DNA of 29,071 nt, from the NCBI GenBank assembly GCA_009731375.1, contig BJOX01000236.1:650952-680022 (forward strand). The letters run 5' to 3'. Positions within the stretch are counted from its first letter, which is position 1. Every line of letters begins with the position of its first letter. Positions 16,162 through 29,011 of this stretch are shown here, one piece after another. This DNA is from Paulinella micropora. Lineage: Eukaryota > Cercozoa > Imbricatea > Euglyphida. The position numbers and the translations under genes were made by a program. Under the pieces are notes generated by a model. That model ran no database searches. It saw only the letters and a list, made by a program, of their open reading frames with translations, and was not told the origin of the DNA.

Positions 16162-16633
16162 ATAGGTATTTTTTTACCGCGTCTTTGTTCTTAAAATAAG
16201 GTTGTTGAATTAAATATTCAAGGTATGGTTTATCAATCTTAGCAACATCTTCAATTTTCATTTTTTTATACTTACCATATTGAAGAACAACATCTTTCTT
16301 TAATATACAACCTTCTTCTGTACATGTAGCATTCTCTATCTCTTCGCCGACCTTAGCCTTTATTTCAGTAATCCCCGTTTCTTTTAAATCAGCAGTCGTA
16401 AAAGGTATCGTTGTTTTGGAGGTAGTACAAAACAACAATTTGCTCTGCTCTTCGTCCAACACGTTTTCTAAAGGAATTACTACTTTAACATTGTCAACAT
16501 TTGGTTTATATTGTTCATAAAAAGAAACAATGTCTGGCTTAGTCCATTTAATGGTTTGCTTTTTTATTTCACCATCAAGGTTCCATTTTTCAATTTCATT
16601 CAAGTAGTCCTGCTTGGTGCTTAGGTCGCTCAT
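16160..16633 (-). CDS. Small protein with ExoX-like C-terminal motif, copy 1 (157 aa)
   Basis: The C-terminal 45 residues read LQYGKYKKMKIEDVAKIDKP, then YLEYLIQQPYFKN. This matches the pattern GKYKGKxxxDVxxxDxxYLxWLxxxP of the small ExoX C-terminal-like/DUF3820 domain known from phage and bacterial nucleic-acid-processing proteins. The N-terminal part (MSDLSTKQDYLNEIEKWNLDGE) is unrecognised and includes two CxxxxC-like cysteines (TCTEEGC). It is paralogous to the neighbouring 16661-16948 gene. It probably supports DNA replication or repair alongside the polymerase just upstream on the same strand. Confidence 0.65.
   Translation of the reverse strand: MSDLSTKQDYLNEIEKWNLDGEIKKQTIKWTKPDIVSFYEQYKPNVDNVKVVIPLENVLDEEQSKLLFCTTSKTTIPFTTADLKETGITEIKAKVGEEIENATCTEEGCILKKDVVLQYGKYKKMKIEDVAKIDKPYLEYLIQQPYFKNKDAVKKYL
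16410..16436. repeat. 27-bp palindromic repeat, copy in coding sequence
   Basis: GTTGTTTTG, loop GAGGTAGTA, CAAAACAAC. It encodes LLFCTTSKTT on the minus strand inside the 16160-16633 gene. A near-identical copy with loop GAAGTAGTA is at 17012-17038. Confidence 0.8.
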
Positions 16634-16660
16634 GATATATATACTACAAAATAATTTTTA

Positions 16661-16948
16661 TTAAATGTATTTTTTTACTTCACTTTTAATGTCAGTAAAT
16701 TTTTCAAACCACGGCTGTTTCATAACCCATTCAAGATATGGCTTATCAATAACCGCTACATCTTGAATTTTCTTACCTTTATACTTACCAAATGGAAAAG
16801 TATCCCTTGGCTTGCCTTCCTTTCTCTTTTCAATTGCCTTGATTTCGTCGTTAATTACTTTTTGAATATCGGTAAGAGAAAATGTTTCTTTTTTATTTTC
16901 AATAGAGAGTTTCTCAAACTTCTCACATAGTCTGGTGAGGGTAGTCAT
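16661..16948 (-). CDS. Small protein with ExoX-like C-terminal motif, copy 2 (95 aa)
   Basis: I chose the ATG at 16948 (MTTLTRLCEKFEKLS). The longer frame from 17032 adds a low-complexity Tyr/Phe/Ile stretch that contains the promoter-like TATAAAATATATACC. The C-terminus reads FPFGKYKGKKIQDVAVIDKP, then YLEWVMKQPWFEK, closely parallel to copy 1 and a better match to the ExoX-like consensus. The N-terminal half is short and helical. The two genes are 27 bp apart on the same strand and look like a tandem duplication that later diverged in the N-terminal halves. Confidence 0.68.
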   Translation of the reverse strand: MTTLTRLCEKFEKLSIENKKETFSLTDIQKVINDEIKAIEKRKEGKPRDTFPFGKYKGKKIQDVAVIDKPYLEWVMKQPWFEKFTDIKSEVKKYI

Positions 16949-17000
16949 AGTATAGTATATGGTATATATTTTATAGAAAAAATAAATAAATAAAAAAATT

Positions 17001-17048
17001 ATGAAGTTGTTGTTGTTTTGGAAGTAGTACAAAACAACTGGACTTCAT
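17001..17048. terminator. Nested hairpin between the polymerase and the ExoX-like genes
   Basis: The outer arms are ATGAAGT (17001-17007) and ACTTCAT (17042-17048). The inner arms GTTGTTTTG and CAAAACAAC (17012-17038) repeat the palindrome at 16410-16436. It lies 41 bp past the polymerase stop and upstream of the next gene, so it could end polymerase transcripts or act as a mobile palindrome. Read on the minus strand it still encodes QLFCTTSKTT, so it may be the remnant of a duplicated gene. Confidence 0.55.
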
Positions 17049-17088
17049 AACCCAAAAACCTGTATTGTTTTTGCTATACTAAACATCA

Positions 17089-20000
17089 TTAATATCCAAA
17101 CGGCCGTGTTTCAATCGCATTCTCTACAATTCCGATAACTTGTCTTTTTGTATATGTAAAACTAAATATCTTTTCTAAGTATTCGCTTGTTATTTTTTTC
17201 TTTTGTTTGTCTCGCGTTATCTTGTTGTTTTCTATTATAACTACTTTTCCAGACTTCTCAATTCGCTTAGCAATCCTTAATTCTTCCTCAGTCTCTAACA
17301 AGTCCGCCAGTTCATTTTTACCCTTCTCAAATAAATCTGTGTTTTTAATACCAAGCCCGCAACTGATTACACTTAACATATTAGGTAAGTTTAAGGCCTT
17401 CTTCGTCTCATAATTCATACTAAATCCTTTTACTTTCATACAGGCTTTGCCGTTATCTAATAAGTATCCGTAGCACTTTGCCCCGCCTCCAACAAAGGTC
17501 TTTATCTTGGCTCCCTTTAATTCATCTGTCCAGTCCCCGAGTAGTTTGCCCGTCTTTACATCATCTTCGCCTTTCGTCAGGTCTGTGGTATATATTACAC
17601 TATCCGTATCGTGGTATAGAATTCTCCTGCCTAGTCTGTCCATCATCTCATAAAGTCTCATTCTCGCGTGGCAGGTAGTAAATAGAGCAACTACAATATT
17701 TGTCTTAATCGGGTCGCTGACCGCATCCTGTTTTAAATCATAACTGGCCTCTATTATTTCGTCGTTGATTATGTTAATATTTATGTTATCCACTGATTTA
17801 TCGTTCATTAGTTTGTATAGGGTTTCCTTATCCCTTATCATTTTGTTTTGTTTTTTGTTCTGCTTCTCTCCAAACTTACCCCACAAGGAGTTCAAGCACA
17901 ACTTAGCCACCGCACGGCGACCTGAGTTTTCTTCTATTTTGTTTTCATCCATCTTAACACCCATTTTGATTTCCATACTGCTTATGTAGTTTTGTTTTTC
18001 CTCGGCCGTATTGCATCCTGCTGGATATCCACTTGATTCCTGCTTAACCTTCAAGAATGTCTTTATGTATTCCTTGAATAGGCTACTGCTCTGTTCTTTC
18101 CAGTGCCATACTTCATATACTTTCATTAACTTATACCCTTTATCTAAGGCCTTGTAAATTTCTGGAGTTGCCCAAGTTCCTGTTATTGCCCGCTCATTGT
18201 CGGTGTGCTTGCATTCGCCGTGGTGCTCAGTCATCCCGCACTTATCGCATAAGTAATACATCATCTTGCCTCTGTCCGCTTTTGGTAAGACTGGGTGTAG
18301 TAATCCTCTCGGCGGTAGCATCTTAACCTTAGCCACTCCAAAGTATTCCTTTTTTATGATTTTGTTTCGCATATCTTTTCGTTCCACATCATCATTTGGT
18401 CTGATGATTTCGTGGTGCCCGCTAGGGTAAAGGTCATAATACATAACGGTCGGATAGAGTGAGCATATGTCAATGTATTTCGCGTATTCGTCGCTGTGTC
18501 GTGATTTCCAATACAATGTTAGAGCATTCGTTCTACCTCCAAACATTGCTTCTCGTGGGTTTAATCCTTCTTGTTCCATAATTCGTTCGTTGGTATCCTC
18601 GGCCAGTCTTTCACTTGTTTTCATCAGGCTCCAATCACATTCCCAGACACTTATTACTTTTACCTGTTGGCTCAGTTGTTTTTCTCTTCTCATTGTTTCC
18701 TTGTATAGTTCACCCATAGTCTTATTTTTCTTGGCATTCATTGCATTGCCGTTCCAACACTTCTGACAGCAGTGCCAATGACACCCGTAAAACTCATAAG
18801 CGGTTTTGTTTTTCTCATCCCAGCCATCTACATACACACGAGATTGCCCGAGTTGAAACATTTTTTCACCTCCGTTGAATGCGTATTTAATATCTGTTTT
18901 GTCTAACCTGCTTCTGTATGCTAACCATTCAACACAAGCCCTTGAAGCCATCCTGTTTTGTTTTTCCGCTTTCAATACCGCAATTGAATTAACAGGCATA
19001 AACTTAGCACGATACAGAGCCATAACACAACTCGCAATAGTTGTATATTAAAACGGGTCAATACCGAATTCAAGAAACTGCTTTCTAAAATCTATACAAC
19101 CCTTTCTAAGTATATCAACATCGCTATGACAATACTCAGCGATTTCCTTCGCCATATCAAACCTGTTATGTGCACTATCTCCGACGCGTCGGAGATTGAC
19201 CTGTTGTTCATACCATTCTAAAAACTCCTTTCTCTTATCTCCTCGCATCGTGTCGTAGCCGTAATGTTTCTTGTGTGGCATAACCCCAACATAGTTTTTG
19301 TTCTTGTCTGTGTTGAAGAAGTGCGGAAAGTATCCTTTCTTAAGTTCCGTTAGTCCGAATGTCTTTGGAAAGTCAGACAATGGCATCGTAAGGAAACTCA
19401 AACTATCAATGAAGCGGTATTTCTTATGTGTCATCATCATTATCTTACCGCCTTGGTAAATGACAAATGGTGTCTGTTTGTTATCTACAAGCCACTTAAG
19501 AATAAACTGACAATCATAACCGCGAGCATTGTGTGCGATAAAGGTAAATCCGCTGTGCTTAGTGTCAAAAGCCCAATTACAAAACTCTTGAATGTTCTTG
19601 TGAATTACTGGCGGTCCTTCGCATCGTAATACTGGCTTTCAGCATGATTAACAATGTGCTCGCCTGTGTCCTGTGTCGCTTCAAAGTCAAAGAATATGTA
19701 TTGCTCTGACGGTGGTAAGATTTCTTTTTGGACTATTTCACATTGGAGCTCTAGTGGTTTCAGTTCTTTACAATTACTGCATTTCGCATATCCGCATTTA
19801 TGTATGTCCTTCTTTCTGTAATTAAGACCGCACGATTTACATTTCGCTTTAACATCGCAGTTTGTCGTCATGTGATTATTAAAGCATTCAGTATTTGGAA
19901 ACTTTCTATTACACTTCTCACATTCTTTCCAATGGCTCTTGTCATTTATTCCCTTACAACCCTTGGTTTCACAGATACTACATTTGGCGTCGCATGCATG

Positions 20001-20676
20001 TCTTTCCATATACCCTCTTAGACACAACTCGCAGAAATTCTTTTTTCCTAGCATAGACTTCATGTTAGTTATGGCATCGTAATGTCCTTCAGTCTTTAGA
20101 ATGTAAAGGTTAGTCAGCCGTTCGCCGTTCGCGTCAAGTAGTTCTGTTTTATAAACTATTTGTTCAGGAAATTCGACAATAACCAGATTGTATTTAATGT
20201 GATTAGCGAATGTATTAATTTTTTGTATCCCACACACATCCTTAACGACTTTCGCTTCGTCGTGCAAAGCCTCAGCCATTTCCTGCTGTATCTTCCGTCC
20301 TCGCATAATCTGTGAATATTTTTGGTGTTTTTCAATTTTTGCTTTTACAACAACGATTGCTCTGGCCAAGCATAAGTTATCGCTATTAGTAATACAGATT
20401 ACTCCTTTCTTTCTATATACATCCAGTTTGTTCAAAACCTGTAGCCTTGCCCCGCCCGTAGGCATTTTAACAGACTTTAATACAAACTTCAATTTATCAA
20501 AGTTGGTGCCACTTTCATCCATATAAAGACTTTCGTTGCTTTGAAATATTGACGACAATCTTTCTAAAACTTTTTCAACCGAGATTTCATTGACATAATG
20601 TTGTCCTGTAGATACTTTGCCTTAATAATCTACAAACTCAATACCTGCATCAACCTTATCTCTTTGTCCCTGTCAT
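17089..20676 (-). pseudogene. polB: Family B DNA polymerase (protein-primed type), broken in this copy
   Basis: Recognisable motifs in order: a Cys/His-rich zinc region (about 19790-20030, CELCLRGY and CSICETKGC); ExoI FFDFEATQ (near 19690); ExoII IAHNARGYDCQF (near 19520); ExoIII YCHSDVDIL (near 19120); an endonuclease-like insert with YEFYGCHWHCCQKCW (near 18780); motif A DICSLYPTVMYYDLYP (near 18450); motif B KLCLNSLWGKFGE (near 17890); motif C YHDTDSVIY (near 17610). The likely start is the ATG at 20676-20674, which overlaps the upstream gene's TGA. The breaks are: a frame change just after the start (about 20655-20676), an in-frame TAA at 20622-20624, a frame change near 19605-19640 between ExoI and ExoII, and an in-frame TAA at 19048-19050. 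The longest intact part (17089-19023) keeps all polymerase motifs but lacks the exonuclease. The enzyme would replicate the element. Confidence 0.93.
19177..19196. repeat. 20-bp perfect palindrome in the polymerase (ATCTCC family)
   Basis: ATCTCCGACGCGTCGGAGAT, complementary over its full length. On the minus strand it is read as NLRRVGDS, the same frame as the other two copies. It lies between conserved exonuclease motifs of the polymerase. Confidence 0.8.
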
Positions 20677-21107
20677 TTTAAAAAGTCATTCAATATGATT
20701 TCAATAAATCTTATTACATCTCGCATAGTGAAAGACCGAAAGTTTCCATTCAACACAACCCTGTAAATACTTTCGTTTATTCCAAGTTTGTTTTCCTTTC
20801 TGTCGTCTCGCTTGATTTCGTAATTGCCATATCGCATCAAGTCTCTGACATTTTCCTTGATTTCTTTTTTCTCTTCAATCGTAGGTAAAGGTGGCGCTAT
20901 TGGTATAGCATGGTGTTCGAAATACACCGCACCTCTTACTTGGTTCAAGTAGTTTTGGGCAGTCAGTGTATCAATTTTATACCCCCTTACCTTCGGTTTG
21001 ATATATAGCACATCCCGACCCCTGACAGACTTGATTTCGTAATTTATCTTATATTCCCTTAATCTATCCAACCTGTAGACCTTGCCGTTATACGTGTGTG
21101 TCTCCAT
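20673..21107 (-). CDS. Unknown protein overlapping the polymerase start (144 aa)
   Basis: I do not recognise the family. The protein begins METHTYNGKVYRLDRLREYK and has a middle segment VYFEHHAIPIAPPLPTIEEK followed by a charged helix. It ends in an amphipathic helix (MRDVIRFIEIILNDFLK). Its TGA overlaps the polymerase ATG as ATGA, which suggests coupled expression and a role linked to replication, perhaps a terminal-protein or processivity-type partner; no motif proves this. The frame is intact although the polymerase downstream is broken. Confidence 0.6.
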   Translation of the reverse strand: METHTYNGKVYRLDRLREYKINYEIKSVRGRDVLYIKPKVRGYKIDTLTAQNYLNQVRGAVYFEHHAIPIAPPLPTIEEKKEIKENVRDLMRYGNYEIKRDDRKENKLGINESIYRVVLNGNFRSFTMRDVIRFIEIILNDFLK

Positions 21108-21324
21108 GTTTGATAAATATATCTAAGGAAATATAATTTTATAAAATTAAATTAATTTCTCCGTCTCAAATGTGGGGTGTGTCCTGTGTCCCTGTGTGCC
21201 TCTATATAGTGGTGTGTCCTTGTCTTTAACATAAAATTCGCCCATACCCCCGTCTAAATGATTTCAATTCCGACTGCGAAATTGTTGTATGGCTATGCTA
21301 TGCTGGCAAAACCCATAAATCCTA
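21108..21324. other. Intergenic region, possible promoter of the replication genes
   Basis: 217 bp lie between the 79-aa ORF and the 144-aa ORF, both leftward. It contains GTGTGTCCTGTGTCCCTGTGTGCC (21176-21199), a set of short GTGTCC-type repeats, and an AT-rich stretch (about 21118-21150) just upstream of the 21107 start. No gene was seen. Confidence 0.4.
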
Positions 21325-21564
21325 TTAATCTTTTGTCTTTCCAAGTCTGATCGTACTTGCTATATCTGAACCGCAATGGCAATTATTTTCCATATAACCA
21401 CACATACTACATCTTTCGTCTTCTTCTTTCTTAACTTGTTCAACCTTAGATTTTAACAACTCTACGTTTTCTTTATGTTTATTAGATTTCTTATGCTTAC
21501 ATTTACTTCCATTTGTAATCTCTGCTCCACATTCACAAATATAACTTTTGATTATCCATTTCAT
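21325..21564 (-). CDS. Small zinc-finger-like protein (79 aa)
   Basis: There are two Cys/His clusters. Residues about 9-29 read CECGAEITNGSKCKHKKSNKH, resembling a U1/C2H2-type finger (CxCG, KxxHxxSxKH). Residues about 53-64 read CSMCGYMENNCHC. A charged helix with LLKSKVEQVKKEED lies between. It probably binds nucleic acid or a protein partner. Short zinc proteins near the polymerase end are common in such elements. Confidence 0.6.
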   Translation of the reverse strand: MKWIIKSYICECGAEITNGSKCKHKKSNKHKENVELLKSKVEQVKKEEDERCSMCGYMENNCHCGSDIASTIRLGKTKD

Positions 21565-21605
21565 GATTTTTTCATTTTTAATTGCTTTTCTTTCACGTTC
21601 GTAAT

Positions 21606-21812
21606 TTATTTTCCATTTTCATATTTAGGTATTACAACTTCTTTATGATATTTATTTGCTTCTTCCAATGCCTGCTCTTTTGATTTGCCTTTTCCTATGC
21701 AGAAACTCTTACACATAACTTTTCCTCCTTCTCTCCATTGAACTTTCACCATAGGTCTTTTTTCATTATTCTTGACCATAACACAACCTTTTGAAATCCT
21801 GAATGTTGTCAT
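21606..21812 (-). CDS. Small AP2-like candidate DNA-binding protein (68 aa)
   Basis: The sequence MVKVQWREGGKVMCKSFCIG followed by KEQALEEANKYHKEVV fits the AP2/integrase-arm pattern: three beta strands with W and G-K positions, then a helix rich in Ala and Glu. It lies 38 bp inside the right terminal repeat and could act on the element's end or regulate transcription. The assignment rests on pattern only. Confidence 0.5.
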   Translation of the reverse strand: MTTFRISKGCVMVKNNEKRPMVKVQWREGGKVMCKSFCIGKGKSKEQALEEANKYHKEVVIPKYENGK

Positions 21813-21849
21813 CCTATATATGTGTCTTTATAATTATTTAAATAGAAAT

Positions 21850-21997
21850 TAACTTTTAAGACTAAGGCTAATTTGCTTATAATTGCTTTCTGTAATGTTT
21901 GATTACGAAATGAAGAGGAGAGAGAGCCGATAGAGCCGTTTCGTTTCGTCGGCTGTGTGTATCCAAATTCTGTCTTAAAGTGGCACCCTATACTACT
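21850..21997 (-). repeat. Right terminal inverted repeat
   Basis: About 148 bp, the inverted partner of 482-625. Read inward from 21997 it begins AGTAGTATAGGGTGCCAC. The high similarity of the two repeats suggests that insertion was fairly recent or that the ends were homogenised. Confidence 0.93.
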
Positions 21998-22003
21998 AAA
22001 AAG
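21998..22003. repeat. Target-site duplication, right copy
   Basis: AAAAAG abuts the last base of the right repeat and differs from the left copy (AATAAG) at one position. The difference could be a later mutation or chance, since the site is A-rich. Confidence 0.65.
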
Positions 22004-22310
22004 CAGACGAAAAAAATCCATGCACGCGAGTGCTACACGCATAGATACTGGCAGACCAGAAAAAACAGCTTAATCAGTTAACTAATGAACACCAACACTA
22101 GACAACTTGAAGATGTACACTCCTTATTTACAGAAAACCACAAACCAAACACAAAAAAATAACGGCCTTCTCCTTCAGCAACTGCTTTCTGTCTGCGTCA
22201 GATCTTGCGTCCGTCTGCGTCTGTCTGTCGGTGTATCAACCTTCTTGTCTTTTGTCTCTTCTTGAATTTTCTGTCCTTTATCTTTTTTTTCAAGTCATGG
22301 CCGGTTACCG
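22004..22310. other. Right host flank, unique sequence without a gene
   Basis: About 300 bp of non-repetitive host DNA just beyond the element. No coding region or RNA gene was recognised. Confidence 0.6.
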
Positions 22311-22790
22311 TGTACATACATACATACATACATACTACATACACATACATACATACATACATGCATACATAGATACATATACGTACATACATTAATTACA
22401 TTACGTTACATTACATTACATTACATTACATTACATTACTTACCTTACCTTACATTACATTACATTACATTACATTACACCTATGTATGTACGTATGTAT
22501 ATGTACGTATGTACGTGTGTATGACATACATATGTATGTATGCATGTATGCATGTATGTACGTATGTACGTATGTACGTATGTACGTATGTACGTATGTA
22601 CGTATGTATGTATGTATGTATGTATGCATGTATGTATGTATGTCTGTATTTATGTATGTATGCACGTATGTATGTACGTATGTATGTATGTATGTATCTA
22701 TGCATGTATGCATGTATGTATGCATGTATGTATGTACGTATTTATGTATGTATGTATGTATGTATGTATGTATGTATGTATGTATATATG
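22311..22790. repeat. ACAT, ATTAC and ATGT/ACGT microsatellites
   Basis: (ACAT)n at about 22315-22392, (ATTAC)n at about 22395-22478, then (TATG)n with interspersed ACGT and GCAT variants at about 22484-22790. The strand phase flips from ATGT to ACAT at about 22790. No gene; long Tyr/Met/Cys/Val and His/Thr/Tyr/Ile frames are repeat translations. Confidence 0.95.
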
Positions 22791-23843
22791 AGGAGAAGGC
22801 AGAGACACACATATATACATACACACATACACATACATACATACATACATACATACAGAGATGGCAGACGAGGAAGGGGAGGAGAAGGAGTAGGCAGAGA
22901 CATACATGCATACATACATACATACATACATACGTACATACATACATACAGATGGCAGACGAGGAAGGGAAGGAGAAGGAGAAGGCAGAGACATATGCAT
23001 ACATACATACCTACATACATACATACATACATACATACATACATGAATACATACATACATACATACATACATACGTACATACATACATACATACATACAC
23101 ACATACATACATACATACATACATACAGGCATACATACATACATACATACAAACATACATACATACATACAGATGGCAGACGAGGAAGGGAAGGAGAAGG
23201 AGAAGGCAGAGACATACATGCAACATACATACGTACATACATACATACATACGTACGTACATACATACATACATACATACATACGTACGTACATACATAC
23301 ATACATACATACATACAGATGGCAGACGAGGAAGGGAAGGAGAAAGAGAAGGCAGAGACATACAGGCATACATACATACATACATACATACATACATACA
23401 TAGAAATGGCAGACGAGGATGGGGAGGAGAAGGAGAAGGCAGAGACATACATGCATACATACATACGTACATAAATACATACATACATACATGCATACGT
23501 ACATACATACATACATAGAGATGGCAGACGAGGAATGGGAGAAGGAGAAGGCAGAGACATACATGCATACATACATACGTACGTACGTACATACATACAT
23601 ACATACATACATACATACATACATACATACATAGAGATGGCAAACGAGGAAGGGGAGGAGAAGGAGAAGGCAGAGACACACATGCATACATACATACGTA
23701 CATACATACATACATACATACATACATAGAGATGGCAGACGAGGAAGGGGAGAAGGAGAAGGCAGAGACATACATGCATACATACATACGTACGTACATA
23801 CATACATACATACATACATACATACATACATACATACATAGAG

Positions 23844-28022
<4,179 letters not shown>

Positions 28023-28059
28023 GTATATCTATGTTATATATGTTATGTATGTTATGTAT

Positions 28060-28061
28060 GT

Positions 28062-28094
<33 letters not shown>

Positions 28095-28107
28095 ATCTTT
28101 CTATCTT

Positions 28108-28150
<43 letters not shown>

Positions 28151-28210
28151 ATCTATCTATCTATCTATCCATCTATCCATCTATTTCTCTATCCATCCAT
28201 TTATCCATCC

Positions 28211-28266
<56 letters not shown>
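28060..28266. repeat. (TCTA)n microsatellite
   Basis: TCTA array with TTTC and CCAT variants. Confidence 0.95.
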
Positions 28267-28671
28267 GTAGCTCGTTGCTCTTTTGCGATTTATCGCTCCT
28301 GTGCAGTCAAAAATTGGACTAATCTTCCTCTAGTCCGTATTGGTGACTGCATTCCATCATAGCCGTCCAGTGTTGCATAGCCCGGGCTAGGTCCCTTCGG
28401 GGGTTTAGGCCTTTACACAATGTCATCATTGTAGCTTGCGCAAGCTTACGGTGCTCAAAACACTTGGACTAACGGCTTCCTTTTCTTTCTCTTCTTCCTT
28501 ATCCTCCCACTCTCCATTCCTAGATTGCCTTTTTCTTCAACGTCCTTCCTCCTCTTCTTTTTCCAGAACACAGTCTACCCGTGATTCCCATCCCGGACAC
28601 ATGCACAGTACACAAATTATTGTTTGATGTGAAACTGCGTTCCTTTGCAAGGACTACATTCCTTTGCGACA
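28267..28671. other. Unique sequence rich in small palindromes
   Basis: 405 bp without a convincing gene. A nested stem lies at 28303-28350 (GCAGTCA/TGACTGC around GGACTA/TAGTCC). A possible multi-branch fold lies at 28365-28469 (see findings). A further exon of the J-domain gene could start after TCTGTAG at 28270, but it would encode a hydrophobic stretch ending in a stop, which I do not trust. Confidence 0.45.
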
Positions 28672-28828
28672 TCTCATCTATCTATCTATCTATCTATCTA
28701 TATACTTACCTACCTACCTACCTACCTACGTATCTATCTACCTATCTATCTATCTATCTATCTGTCTATCTATCTATCTCTATCTATCTATCTATCTATC
28801 TCTATCTATCTATCTCTATCTATCTATC

Positions 28829-28859
<31 letters not shown>

Positions 28860-28950
28860 ATCTTTCTATCTATCTTTCTATCTACCTTTCTATCTATCTA
28901 TCTATCTATCTCCATCTATCTCTATCTATCTCCATCTATCTCTAACTATC

Positions 28951-29002
<52 letters not shown>

Positions 29003-29011
29003 CCTATCTAC

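Larger units (their letters stand above)
482..21997. mobile_element. Maverick/Polinton-type endogenous virus element
   Basis: The element is bounded by inverted terminal repeats and a near-identical 6-bp flanking duplication, which matches the 6-bp duplications known for Polintons. It carries the hallmark set: rve-family integrase, family B DNA polymerase of the protein-primed type, packaging ATPase, adenain-like protease, penton/minor capsid protein and double-jelly-roll major capsid protein. About 21.5 kb is in the usual 15-25 kb range. The structural genes run mostly on the plus strand. The replication genes run on the minus strand from the right end, and the integrase lies on the minus strand near the left end. 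Structural genes are open, but the polymerase has several stops and frame changes, so this copy probably cannot replicate on its own. Confidence 0.95.

Noticed and set aside
19048-20624. Alternative genetic code with TAA read as an amino acid in the polymerase
   Set aside because: Other genes in the element end in TAA and have no internal TAA. The polymerase also has frame changes, so decay (or sequencing error) is the simpler explanation.
28271-28333. Next exon of the J-domain gene after TCTGTAG
   Set aside because: Phase would fit, but it encodes a hydrophobic stretch ([12 protein letters not shown]) ending in TAG with no similarity to J-proteins, and it overlaps a strong hairpin.
28300-28630. 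3' end of a LINE-type retrotransposon ([15 protein letters not shown] translation)
   Set aside because: The resemblance to reverse-transcriptase tail sequences is too short and vague, and no catalytic motif or poly(A)-type tail was found.
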